Source of the DNA: Paenibacillus methanolicus
GTDB taxonomy: Bacteria > Bacillota > Bacilli > Paenibacillales > Paenibacillaceae
Assembly (NCBI RefSeq): GCF_008124765.1
Contig: NZ_VNHS01000001.1
Coordinates: 186,001-250,000, forward strand
DNA length: 64,000 nt
Reading direction: 5' to 3'
Shown: positions 7,658-15,788 of the stretch, one piece after another
Numbering within the stretch: the first letter of the stretch is position 1
How the letters are laid out: every line of letters starts with the position of its first letter
Position numbers and translations under genes: made by a program
Notes under the pieces: generated by a model
What the model saw: only the letters and a program-made list of their open reading frames with translations
What the model was told of the DNA's origin: nothing
The model's database searches: none

Positions 7658-9400
7658 ATGAAACTCAGGCGCAAAATTTTGCTCGCGATCATCCTGCTTA
7701 TTTTCATCCCGGTGCTGGCGATGGGCGTCATTTCCTACACGCAGTTCTCCAAGGCGATCGAGACGAAATCGAGCAGCTTCTACGGCATTTCCTTGCTGGA
7801 GTCGGACCGCAAGCTGAAGTTCGCCTTGAACGAAATCTCGGCGGTATCGGGAGCGGCCATCACCCAGCCCGTCATCCAGCAGGCGCTCAAGCGCGGCGGG
7901 CAGAACCCCGGCTACGAACGGCGGCAGGAGATGATCAATCTGCTCATCAATCATCCGATGATCGACTCGTTCAGCTTGATCACGACGGAAGGCCAGGTTA
8001 TCGGCTATAACGTGTCGGAGTTCGGGGAGCTGCGCGATCAGCCGTGGTTCAATCGGATGAAGGCGGCCGAAGGGAAGCCGATCTGGTCGGGCCCCGGCGA
8101 GAACGGCTCCAGCTACGGCGGCAAGCCGATTCTGATCCACGCCCGAGTCGTGAAAGATTATTATTCGCTCGAAGATATCGGCTACCTGGTCATGGGCGTG
8201 AAGCCGGACATTCTGGAGCAGGTGTTCTGGGAAGCGGCAACCTTGCGGCAAGGTGATATGCTGCTGGTGAACAAGGAAGGCGCCATCGTGTACGACCGAT
8301 CGGGGGAAGCGACGGGCGTGCGGGCCGATTTCCCGTTTCTCTCGGAGGAAGCTTACGAGCCTGCCGACAATCACTACATCGACCGTTACGGCGAAGTGAG
8401 GTCTCTGATCACTTATATGCCATCCCATAATACGCAATGGATGTGGGTGGCGATCACGCCGCTCGCGCTGCTGCGCTCCGAGTCCGAGCCGATTCGCAAC
8501 ACGGCGATTATTTTGGTAGCGTTTTCGCTGCTGTCCGCGCTCATGTTCGATCGCTTCTTCGTGCTGCCGCTCGTCAGCATGATCAACAGCGCGGTGAACG
8601 GCATGAAGCGCGTCGAACAGCGGATCTTCAAGCCGATTCGCCCGCCGCTTCGGACGACGGACGAATCCGGCCGCCTGATCGAGGGATTCAACCGGATGAG
8701 CGGCCAAATCCAAGAGCTGCTCGTGCAGGTGGAGACCGAGCAGGCGCGCAAGAAAGAAGCGGAGATGCAGGCGCTCATGTCGCAGATCAACCCGCATTTC
8801 ATCTACAATTCGCTGGAGTCGATCAATTCGATGGCCGTGCTGCAGGGCAACAAAGACATTAGCCGGATGGTCGTCTCGCTCGGCAAGCTGCTGCGGATCT
8901 CGATCAGCGAAAGCCAAGAGCTGATCCCGCTGGCCATGGAATTCGAACACGTTCGCCACTACCTCTATATTCAGAAGCTGCGCTTCGAGGATCAGTTCGA
9001 ATTCGAAATCGCGTTGCCGGAATCGTTGAAGCCGCAGCTCACCCAGAAGCTGATCGTCCAGCCGATCGTGGAGAACGCGCTGTATCACGCCATCGAGCCG
9101 ATGCGGGAGAAAGGGTGGATTCGCATTCATGCCGAGGAAGGACGCGACTGCCTCTATATTTATATCTCGGATAACGGCCCCGGCTTCGATCCGAACGTGC
9201 TGAAGCAGCCGGACGACGAAACGGCGGGCGTACGAGCGAAATACAAGGATAAAGGAGTCGGCCTGCGCAACGTTCAGGAGCGGCTCCGCATCCGCTTCGG
9301 CCGGGCATATGGCATCCTGATCTGCACGTCGCCGGATTGCGGCACGACGATCCGGATTCGGATCCCGAAAGGCGAGTTCGCGAAGGAGGGAGACGCATGA
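7658..9400 (+). CDS. Two-component sensor histidine kinase (YesM/LytS-type)
   Basis: A 580-residue membrane kinase. TM1 lies at about 6-27, a Cache-like extracellular domain at about 30-280, TM2 at about 283-305 and HAMP to about 360. The His_kinase segment QINPHFIYNSLESIN has the phosphorylated histidine at 380. The HATPase domain has the N box (QPIVENALYHAI), DNGPGFDP and GVGLRNVQERL. This is the Bacillus YesM class, which controls sugar utilisation together with AraC-type regulators. The last base pairs overlap the next start (ATGA), so kinase, binding protein and regulator form one unit. Confidence 0.93.
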   Translation: MKLRRKILLAIILLIFIPVLAMGVISYTQFSKAIETKSSSFYGISLLESDRKLKFALNEISAVSGAAITQPVIQQALKRGGQNPGYERRQEMINLLINHPMIDSFSLITTEGQVIGYNVSEFGELRDQPWFNRMKAAEGKPIWSGPGENGSSYGGKPILIHARVVKDYYSLEDIGYLVMGVKPDILEQVFWEAATLRQGDMLLVNKEGAIVYDRSGEATGVRADFPFLSEEAYEPADNHYIDRYGEVRSLITYMPSHNTQWMWVAITPLALLRSESEPIRNTAIILVAFSLLSALMFDRFFVLPLVSMINSAVNGMKRVEQRIFKPIRPPLRTTDESGRLIEGFNRMSGQIQELLVQVETEQARKKEAEMQALMSQINPHFIYNSLESINSMAVLQGNKDISRMVVSLGKLLRISISESQELIPLAMEFEHVRHYLYIQKLRFEDQFEFEIALPESLKPQLTQKLIVQPIVENALYHAIEPMREKGWIRIHAEEGRDCLYIYISDNGPGFDPNVLKQPDDETAGVRAKYKDKGVGLRNVQERLRIRFGRAYGILICTSPDCGTTIRIRIPKGEFAKEGDA

Positions 9401-10794
9401 GATCGTGGCAAGCTTGGAGCTGGATGCTCCTGTATTCGCTCCTGCTGGCCGGCGCGGTGCTCATCGTCGTGTCCGCCAAGACCGAGCCGATCGAACAAGC
9501 GCCGCAGGAGAAAATCAAGCTCACCTTCCGGCACTTCTGGATCAAAGAGCACGATCGTCCGATCCTGCGCATCTTCGAAGATGCGGTAGCCGCCTATCAA
9601 CTGTCTCGTCCGGACGTCAAAATCAATTTCGAAGGAATTGACCAGACGATCCACCGGGAGCACAAGCTCAAGAGCGAGATGGTCGCGGGAACGCCGCCCG
9701 ATATATTCGTCCTGTTCGGCGGGGCCGAAATCGTGCCGTACATCCGGTCGAACCGGCTTATGGATTTGACCGACGTCGCGCGCGAGGCGGGCTGGGCGGC
9801 GCAATTCAAGGATACGAGCCAATTTTCCCGCGATGGGCGCCTATACGGACTGCCACTGGAAGGACATGCGGAGCCGCTCTTCTATAACAAACGGATCTTC
9901 CGGGAGCTGGGGCTCGCGGCGCCTTCCTCGGTCAAGCAGCTGGACGAGGCGATCGCGCGTATCAAACAAGCGGGTTACATCCCGTTCGCGCTTGGCAATC
10001 AAGACCGCTGGCCGGCCGGCATTTACGCGCATTACTTGATGGACGGCTTCGCCGGATCGGACCAGATCGAAGCGCTCGCTCAAGGAAGACAAGGGAGCGC
10101 GTTCGCGAACGAGGCATACGCACGGGCATTTCGCCTGCTTGAAGACTGGACCCGCCGCGGCGCATTCCCTACAGCGGCGAACGAACTGTCGGGCGAGACG
10201 GCGATTAGCCTGTTCACGAGCGGTCGGGCGGCGATGTACGTGAACGGCAGTTGGGATATTACGCTCCTTCAGGACGGGGATGCGCCAAGAGCGTTCCGGG
10301 ACGAGGTAGGCGTGCTGCCGTTCCCGTCGATGGAAGAAGGCGGCGAAGGCGATATGGCCGGCGGTTATACGCTCGGCATCGCGCTCTCGTCGAATTTGGC
10401 CGGCAAGCAGAAGGAAGCGGCCATCGAACTCCTCCGTTCGATCTACACGGCCGACATCCAGAGCAGGCTCGTCTACGAAGGTAACCGGATTCCGGCGATG
10501 CGCATTCCGGTAGACAGCGAGCGGACGGGGCCGATCTTCGCGCAAGTCATGGAGCTGGTGGAGCGGGACGGACTTGATTTTCTGGCGTACGACAACGTGC
10601 TCGCGCCGGAAGTCAACAGCGCCTTTCTCCAGATCGTGGCGGAGCTGTTGGAAGGAACGGCTGCTCCCGAAGAGGCGCTTCGACGGTTGGATGCGGCTTC
10701 CGGAGCTTATTGGCGCATGATTCAAGGTACTTCGCGGGCGGCAAGTCCCGCGAAGGCAGTGGAAGAGGCAGCGGAAGAGGAGGCGAAAGAATGA
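9397..10794 (+). CDS. Membrane-anchored family-1 solute-binding protein of a three-component system
   Basis: A 465-residue protein with one N-terminal hydrophobic segment (about residues 9-27) and no lipobox cysteine, so it is a signal anchor or an uncleaved or Sec-cleaved signal. The rest resembles sugar-binding proteins: LTFRHFWIKEHDRPILRIFE, GTPPDIFVLFGG, AEPLFYNKRIFRELGL and AMYVNGSWDI. A Glu/Ala-rich tail closes it. It starts on ATGA with the kinase stop, has AAGGAGGGAG upstream, and overlaps the regulator start by 4 bp. Its place between kinase and regulator suggests that it senses ligand for the kinase; that role is inference. Confidence 0.85.
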   Translation: MRSWQAWSWMLLYSLLLAGAVLIVVSAKTEPIEQAPQEKIKLTFRHFWIKEHDRPILRIFEDAVAAYQLSRPDVKINFEGIDQTIHREHKLKSEMVAGTPPDIFVLFGGAEIVPYIRSNRLMDLTDVAREAGWAAQFKDTSQFSRDGRLYGLPLEGHAEPLFYNKRIFRELGLAAPSSVKQLDEAIARIKQAGYIPFALGNQDRWPAGIYAHYLMDGFAGSDQIEALAQGRQGSAFANEAYARAFRLLEDWTRRGAFPTAANELSGETAISLFTSGRAAMYVNGSWDITLLQDGDAPRAFRDEVGVLPFPSMEEGGEGDMAGGYTLGIALSSNLAGKQKEAAIELLRSIYTADIQSRLVYEGNRIPAMRIPVDSERTGPIFAQVMELVERDGLDFLAYDNVLAPEVNSAFLQIVAELLEGTAAPEEALRRLDAASGAYWRMIQGTSRAASPAKAVEEAAEEEAKE

Positions 10795-12419
10795 AGGCGG
10801 AGCAGCGCTATAAAGTCGTGATCGCGGACGACGAGCCGCTAATTCTGCGCAGTCTCCGGGCCGCGATCCCTTGGCCAGAGCTCGGGCTTGCGATCGTCGG
10901 CGAGGCGCGTAACGGGGAGGAGGCGCTGCAGATTGCGCGCGAGCATGCGCCCCATCTCGTCATCAGCGATATTCGGATGCCGACGCTCGACGGCATCTCG
11001 ATGATGAAGCAGGCGATGGAGAGCGGGATGGAGACGGAGCCGCTATTCATCTTCATTAGCGGGTACGGAGAGTTCGAATATGCCAGGGACGCGCTGCGGC
11101 AAGGCGCGTTCGATTATTTGCTCAAGCCGATCGATCACGAGGAGCTGACGGGCATGATCGCCCGGGCCGTGGAAAAGCTGGATCGCCAGCGGCATTCGCG
11201 CTTGGAGAACGAGCGGCTGCTTCATTCGGTTCAATCGCTGTCGATGCTAGCCCGGGAGCGAATGCTGGCCGAGCTGATCGAAGGTACGCCCAGACCGCTC
11301 ACCCAGCTTCATTGGCTGGAGAGCAGCGAGCTGGATCAGCCTTATTATATGGTCGTCGTCCAGCTAGATCCCAAGGTGAACGCCTATCGCGGCTGGTCCC
11401 CCGACGAGCGGCAGCTGTGGGCGTTCGCGGTCCGGAACATCATCGAAGAATGGTCGGGCCGTTACGGCGGCCTGGTCGTATTCCCTTTCCACGGCGGAGA
11501 ATGGGTGCTGCTGTTCCCCGATGCGTCCGCGGAGGCGAAGCGGGAGATCGGCGCCGAGCTGACGCAGGTGGTCGGCGTCTATGCCAAGCTAAGCTGCCAC
11601 GTCGGCATCAGCGGCACGGTGTCGGGGCTGGATCGGCTCAGCGGCGCTTACGAAGCGGCGACTTTGGCGCTGAACCGAAAGTTCTTCGCGGAGTCCCGGC
11701 GCGTGTTTCTGGAGGAGGAGCTGCCCGGCCACGCGGCGGAGCCGGTACAATACCCCAAGGCGTTGGAGAGCAAGTTGGCTCAATGCGCGCAGCTGCTGGA
11801 CGTGAACGGGTTCTCCGAGGGGCTGGAGGAACTGCGGGATTATTTCGGACGCAGCGCGCTGACCAAGGCGCAAGTGAGCGGCGTCATGGCCGGCATCGCG
11901 GCAGCGTTATACCGGCGCTTCGAGCATGCCCCGCCGCCCGATGGCGCAACTCTGCACGAGCTCCTCATTCGGCTCCAGGAAGCGCAGACGCCGGACGAGT
12001 GGATCGGACAGCTCAAACAGGCGTTCGAGGAACGGATGAAGGCCGGTCTTGCCAAGCCTTCCAAGGAAGACGGACAGAGCATGATCGAGCGAGCGATCCG
12101 CTATATGGAAGCCCGCTTTGCGAACGATCTAGGCATCGAAGAGGTGTCGCAGATCGCGGAGCTTAGCACCAGTCAATTTTGCGCGATGTTCAAGAGCGTC
12201 ACCGGATATACCTTCCTCGAATATTTGACCCATTACCGGATGGAGAAGGCGAAATACATCCTCCGCCATACCGAGGTAAAAGTGTACCAGATCGCGCCGC
12301 TCGTCGGGTACCAGGATCCGAAATATTTCACCCAAGTGTTTAAGCGAACGACCGGGCTTACGCCTTCGGAATATCGAGAGGAAGCGCGAACGGATGGCGT
12401 GAAGGCCGCGAGCGATTGA
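10791..12419 (+). CDS. AraC-type response regulator (YesN-type)
   Basis: A 542-residue regulator. The N-terminal receiver domain (about 6-125) has the acidic pair in VVIADDEP, the phospho-acceptor Asp60 in ISDIRMP, and lysine in YLLKPID. A middle region of unknown fold follows (about 150-420). The C-terminal AraC domain (about 440-535) reads IEEVSQIAELSTSQFCAMFK and IAPLVGYQDPKYFTQVFKR with the second helix-turn-helix. Partner of the adjacent kinase, it probably activates the sugar ABC operon. The start overlaps the previous stop (ATGA) and has GGAAGAGGAGG upstream. Confidence 0.93.
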   Translation: MKAEQRYKVVIADDEPLILRSLRAAIPWPELGLAIVGEARNGEEALQIAREHAPHLVISDIRMPTLDGISMMKQAMESGMETEPLFIFISGYGEFEYARDALRQGAFDYLLKPIDHEELTGMIARAVEKLDRQRHSRLENERLLHSVQSLSMLARERMLAELIEGTPRPLTQLHWLESSELDQPYYMVVVQLDPKVNAYRGWSPDERQLWAFAVRNIIEEWSGRYGGLVVFPFHGGEWVLLFPDASAEAKREIGAELTQVVGVYAKLSCHVGISGTVSGLDRLSGAYEAATLALNRKFFAESRRVFLEEELPGHAAEPVQYPKALESKLAQCAQLLDVNGFSEGLEELRDYFGRSALTKAQVSGVMAGIAAALYRRFEHAPPPDGATLHELLIRLQEAQTPDEWIGQLKQAFEERMKAGLAKPSKEDGQSMIERAIRYMEARFANDLGIEEVSQIAELSTSQFCAMFKSVTGYTFLEYLTHYRMEKAKYILRHTEVKVYQIAPLVGYQDPKYFTQVFKRTTGLTPSEYREEARTDGVKAASD

Positions 12420-12512
12420 GTCGGAACCCGTCTTATTCTCGGATGAAATTGCCGCAATCGGCGCAAATTAGAACCGATTCTGCGATATGTTTCAGGCCGA
12501 GGAGGGGACAGA

Positions 12513-12803
12513 ATGGCAACGTTGACGAACATAGCGAACGAGACGCTGATCGAGCGGATGAAACGGTTTTACGAGCAATACCGGACGACGTCGAACGTGG
12601 AGGCGAGCTTCGTCAATGCGAAAGAAGCGCTTGCGCTGACGCTGCTGGACGATATCGGTCGTTACGCCGAGGAATCGAATTTGGATGCGATCCGCATGGC
12701 GACCGCGCAATGGGACGAAATTCGGATGATGATGCAAGGAAGCAACGACGCGCTGAAAGAACGATTGGAGCGCGAGTACAAACAGGCGCAGGGGCAAGGT
12801 TAG
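12513..12803 (+). CDS. Small alpha-helical protein, unknown function
   Basis: A 96-residue hydrophilic protein with no signal or membrane segment, which should be mostly helical (ETLIERMKRFYEQY, EALALTLLDDIGRY, DALKERLEREYKQ). The ATG has a strong GGAGGGG and a terminator follows, so it is probably a real single gene. I do not recognise the family. Confidence 0.7.
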   Translation: MATLTNIANETLIERMKRFYEQYRTTSNVEASFVNAKEALALTLLDDIGRYAEESNLDAIRMATAQWDEIRMMMQGSNDALKERLEREYKQAQGQG

Positions 12804-12842
12804 CGGCAGAGTTACGGCATTGATCGGCATTATCGGAAGTAG

Positions 12843-12880
12843 GAAAGGGCGTTGCCTTATTATTAGGCGGCGCCCTTTTT
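12843..12880 (+). terminator. Terminator after the 96-residue gene
   Basis: AAAGGGCG (12844-12851) pairs with CGCCCTTT, extended by TGCC/GGCG, with an AT-rich loop and a T run. Confidence 0.85.
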
Positions 12881-12941
12881 GACATGCAGTCGCGCAAAAA
12901 GGATTGCCGTGTGGAACAAAATGGTTTATGCTGAGTATATT

Positions 12942-12960
12942 ATATATCTCAAAGATATAT
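12942..12960. promoter_or_regulatory. Candidate PadR operator
   Basis: ATATATCT-CAA-AGATATAT is a perfect inverted repeat, 8-bp arms with a 3-bp centre, 20 bp before the PadR gene. PadR proteins often repress their own promoter through such AT-rich dyads; assignment is by position. Confidence 0.45.
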
Positions 12961-12979
12961 TAGTGATGAGGAGGCTAAC

Positions 12980-13543
12980 GTGAAACGGATCAACACCACC
13001 CATTTTGCTATTCTAGGCTTGCTGCGGATCAAGCCGATGAGCGCGTATGAGCTCGTCAAGTTCACGAAAGAGAGCATCGGGCTGTTCTGGAACGAGTCCT
13101 ACGGGCATATTCACAAGAGCTTGCAGCAATTGGAGCGGGAAGGGGCGGTCTCGCTCCTCGAAGAGACGACGACCGGGCGCCAGAAGAAGGTATATGGCAT
13201 TACGCCGCAAGGCTGCGAACAGGTCGATGGTTGGCTGACGTTAACGCCGGAAGAGCCCGTGATGAGGAATGAATTGCTAATGAAAATCTTCGTCTCCGAA
13301 GACAGACATATTCCGAACTTGGTCGCTTATGTGGAGGAAGAGCGGTCGGCGTGCCGGCAGTTGCTCGGCATGCTGGGCGGAATTAAGGCGACGGTAACAA
13401 GCGCGGATAGCCGGCAAGCGCGGTTATGGCTGTTGACGCTCGATTACGGAGAGCGGTATGTACGCATGACGATCGAATGGTGCGAGCATGCCTTGGACGT
13501 GTTAAACCAAATGGATGGGAGACCGGAAAGTCATGACGAATAG
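12980..13543 (+). CDS. PadR-family transcriptional regulator
   Basis: A 187-residue regulator starting at GTG with GAGGAGG upstream. The N-terminal winged helix (about residues 6-85) reads FAILGLLRIKPMSAYELVKF, YGHIHKSLQQLEREGAV and KKVYGITPQG. The C-terminal helical part matches the dimerisation domain of the longer PadR subfamily (AphA/Vir type). It overlaps the CPBP protease gene by 11 bp, so both are made from one mRNA. The ligand is unknown. Confidence 0.9.
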   Translation: MKRINTTHFAILGLLRIKPMSAYELVKFTKESIGLFWNESYGHIHKSLQQLEREGAVSLLEETTTGRQKKVYGITPQGCEQVDGWLTLTPEEPVMRNELLMKIFVSEDRHIPNLVAYVEEERSACRQLLGMLGGIKATVTSADSRQARLWLLTLDYGERYVRMTIEWCEHALDVLNQMDGRPESHDE

Positions 13544-14252
13544 AAACCTTCGCTTGCTTCCTCTTCTCGCAATCACGTTGATCGTGGTCGCGATCGCGCC
13601 AACCCTCTTATGGATTCGGGATCATCCGCTTTTAGCATTTTCGTTTTTTGAACGGGGAACCTACAATACGGAGATTAGCTATCAGATTACGGTGCTTATG
13701 ATCGTGCTTGTCGTGATTGCGATCGTGGCTGCGATGACGGGGAAAGCCGGACTATCGTATTTAAACCTCCGGAACCGGGATGGCCGCATACGCCCTGAGC
13801 CTTGGATCGGCCTTAAGCCGAGCGATTCCGATTCGTGGAACAACGTGGGGAGGAACATGGCCGTCGTCATTACCTTGGTGACCGCGGTCGTGATCTATTT
13901 CCAAGTCATTCACGGCGAGCGTATAACATTGGATCTATTCCCGGGACTCCCGCTAATCGTCTTGTTCGCGCTCATGAACGCGTTCGCGGAGGAAATCATC
14001 TTCCGGTTCTCGTTCGTTGCCGTGGTCCATCGGTACGGGTATTCGCCCTATGTGGCGCAAGGATTGGCCGCGTTGACCTTCGGCATCGTGCATTATTTCG
14101 GAACGCCGGGCGGGATACCGGGGGTGTTGATGGCTGCGTACATCGGGTGGCTGCTCGCGAAGTCCATGTTCGAGACGAAAGGGTTCTTCTGGGCGCTCGC
14201 GATCCATTTTCTGCAGGATGTAGTTATCTTCATCGCGTTGTTGATGAAGTAA
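13533..14252 (+). CDS. CPBP-family intramembrane metalloprotease
   Basis: A 239-residue membrane protein with about seven hydrophobic segments. It carries the three Abi/CAAX-protease motifs in order: EEIIFR, FGIVH and a final HFLQD. These residues form the intramembrane zinc site in this family (Rce1 relatives). Bacterial members are linked to bacteriocin immunity or peptide processing, but the target here is unknown. ATG 13533 lies inside the end of the PadR gene with GGGAGA upstream. Confidence 0.88.
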   Translation: MTNRNLRLLPLLAITLIVVAIAPTLLWIRDHPLLAFSFFERGTYNTEISYQITVLMIVLVVIAIVAAMTGKAGLSYLNLRNRDGRIRPEPWIGLKPSDSDSWNNVGRNMAVVITLVTAVVIYFQVIHGERITLDLFPGLPLIVLFALMNAFAEEIIFRFSFVAVVHRYGYSPYVAQGLAALTFGIVHYFGTPGGIPGVLMAAYIGWLLAKSMFETKGFFWALAIHFLQDVVIFIALLMK

Positions 14253-14301
14253 ATTGAGAGTGGTACGATTGGTTAATGATTGATTATAGGATGGAATTGA
14301 G

Positions 14302-14502
14302 ATGGACCCTAAACACGAAAACGATCGCCAACCAGAGCCCTATACCTATGAAGAACTACTTAAGGATCTAGACATCGGACATGAACTGCACTTTATCTAT
14401 CAAGGGATCGAATATTCTATAACGCATACGCCGAACGGCACGATTAACGGAAAACGCTTATTCGAAATTTGGGAGGATGTCGAAGTCACGATCATTTTCT
14501 GA
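14302..14502 (+). CDS. Small acidic protein, unknown function
   Basis: A 66-residue soluble protein with a conserved-looking beta pattern (ELHFIYQGIEYSITHTPNG, FEIWEDVEVTIIF). It has an ATG start but only a modest GGAATTGAG upstream. I do not recognise the family. It precedes the zinc-ribbon pseudogene by 61 bp. Confidence 0.6.
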   Translation: MDPKHENDRQPEPYTYEELLKDLDIGHELHFIYQGIEYSITHTPNGTINGKRLFEIWEDVEVTIIF

Positions 14503-14563
14503 CCGCTGCCGAAACCTTTTCCGTATAGATTCCGTAAATTGTAAAAAATGGAGAGGTGATGCC

Positions 14564-14766
14564 GTGAGCGAAAAAGGCTGCGTGAAATGCGGAGCCGGGA
14601 CGCGAGCACGAAAGAAGTCGCGATGGCGGGAACGGGCCTGTCGAAAATGTTCGACGTGCAAAAAAACGAATTTATCGTGGTGTACTGTAATAACTGCGGC
14701 TACTCGGAATTTTACAATCGGCGTTCATCGAGCGCCTCGAATGTGCTCGACTTCTTCTTCGGTTAA
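14564..14766 (+). pseudogene. Zinc-ribbon protein (DUF2082-like) broken by a one-base deletion
   Basis: The GTG frame starts SEKGCVKCG, then turns into Arg/Ser-rich sequence. From 14596 the neighbouring frame reads RDASTKEVAMAGTGLSKMF, then a second zinc knuckle, CNNCGYSEFYN, and NVLDFFFG with TAA at 14764. Joining both frames gives a roughly 68-residue protein with CxxC near each end and the TGTGLSKMF-type centre of the DUF2082 zinc-ribbon family. One missing base at about 14593-14595 (GGA-AGC read as GGA-GC) explains it. It is either a real lesion or a sequencing error. Confidence 0.8.
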
Positions 14767-14790
14767 TTTAAGAATTTAACTGCTTTTTAA

Positions 14791-14819
14791 TTGATGTGGC
14801 AAACGTTTCACCTTATAAT
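14791..14819 (+). promoter_or_regulatory. Strong SigA promoter of the coiled-coil gene pair
   Basis: TTGATG (14791-14796), a 17-bp spacer, and TATAAT (14814-14819). The spacer contains the palindrome AAACGTTT (14801-14808), a possible operator core. Confidence 0.75.
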
Positions 14820-14864
14820 TAATAAGTATTCAAGAATCTGTCAACCAGCTGGGGGAGAATGCTA

Positions 14865-15284
14865 ATGTTAGTAGGTAAAGGCGCAGTCCGCGAAATGGCA
14901 AACGAAATCGATAAAGTTGTACGCGATATCGACCAAATTACACAGTCCAAAATCGACCGCGTATCCGATAAAATCGACTCCGAGTTGAATTCCTGTGGTC
15001 GCGAGCTGACGAATGCCGCATCGACCTTGAATCAAATCAAGCCGTTGATCGACCGCCTCGTGGCGCAAGTCGGCCAGAACGCTCCGGATCACGTGCAAGT
15101 GCTCGTTACGTCGATCGCGCAAGAAGTCATGTCGAAAGTCGTCGCGGCAGGCGGCAACATCGATGAAGTACAGAAGAACATTAAGGACGTCGACAAACTG
15201 ACGAACGAAATCGACGGCTTGACCGACGAAATCGACAAACTCACGAATAAGATCGACGAGATTACCGATAAATATCAGAAGTAA
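14865..15284 (+). CDS. Coiled-coil protein, unknown function
   Basis: A 139-residue soluble, almost wholly helical protein. The C-terminus has consecutive heptads (KLTNEID, GLTDEID, KLTNKID, EITDKYQ) with a regular hydrophobic pattern, so it probably forms a coiled-coil oligomer. Isoleucine/aspartate heptads also occur at residues 10-45. The first of two closely spaced ATGs (14859) is too near the GGGGGAG; 14865 has 7-bp spacing. It has its own strong promoter and is followed 41 bp later by another small helical gene. No family is recognised. Confidence 0.75.
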   Translation: MLVGKGAVREMANEIDKVVRDIDQITQSKIDRVSDKIDSELNSCGRELTNAASTLNQIKPLIDRLVAQVGQNAPDHVQVLVTSIAQEVMSKVVAAGGNIDEVQKNIKDVDKLTNEIDGLTDEIDKLTNKIDEITDKYQK

Positions 15285-15325
15285 AATGACCCGCAATCAA
15301 GACCCACAATGAGGAGGCAACTCGC

Positions 15326-15664
15326 ATGAGCGATTACACGCCGCCAGTAGGCAACTACATGTCCGGTTGGGGCAACAACCAAGCGAAAGAAACAGCCTGG
15401 AAAATCGACCATATCGCGGATAAAGCGAAGTTTGGCATCGAAATTCTCGGCACCGGTCTCATCGGCATCGACGCGTTGGAGAAGGAATTGATCGAGATGG
15501 CGGGCGCGCAGTACGCGCCGTCGCAGGAGCAGATCCGCGCGATCGCTCACCGGTTGGACGCGCATCAGAAGCAGCTTCAGCAAGGGCTTGACCGGATTAA
15601 AGAGATGATGAACGACATCGATAAAGCGACGGACTCCATTCAACGTCCCCGTACGGGCTGGTAA
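15326..15664 (+). CDS. Small helical protein paired with the coiled-coil gene
   Basis: A 112-residue protein with a Gly/Pro/Trp-rich start (VGNYMSGWGNNQ) followed by helices, the last one (IRAIAHRLDAHQKQLQQGLD) amphipathic. The ATG has GAGGAGG upstream. It shares an operon and a terminator with the preceding gene, which suggests joint work, perhaps a complex. The WxG-like start resembles small secreted helical proteins only superficially; no clear family. Confidence 0.7.
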   Translation: MSDYTPPVGNYMSGWGNNQAKETAWKIDHIADKAKFGIEILGTGLIGIDALEKELIEMAGAQYAPSQEQIRAIAHRLDAHQKQLQQGLDRIKEMMNDIDKATDSIQRPRTGW

Positions 15665-15693
15665 TCATCCTTTACTTTTCCATGCACACGAAT

Positions 15694-15727
15694 TAACGGT
15701 TGTCGCCTTCGGGCGGCAACCGTTTTT
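15694..15727 (+). terminator. Terminator of the coiled-coil operon
   Basis: AACGGTTG-TCGCC and GGCGG-CAACCGTT pair almost perfectly around a TTCG tetraloop, followed by six T residues. Confidence 0.92.
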
Positions 15728-15737
15728 TGGCAAGTAG

Positions 15738-15777
15738 AAAAGCCTCTCTTCGCCGGTTATCCGGAAAAGAGAGGCTT
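15738..15777 (-). terminator. Terminator of the chemoreceptor gene
   Basis: AAAGCCTCTCTT (15738-15749) pairs with AAGAGAGGCTTT (15766-15777). On the minus strand the stem ends in TTTTC, 12 bp after the stop of the receptor gene. Confidence 0.75.
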
Positions 15778-15788
15778 TGTTGCGGTGA

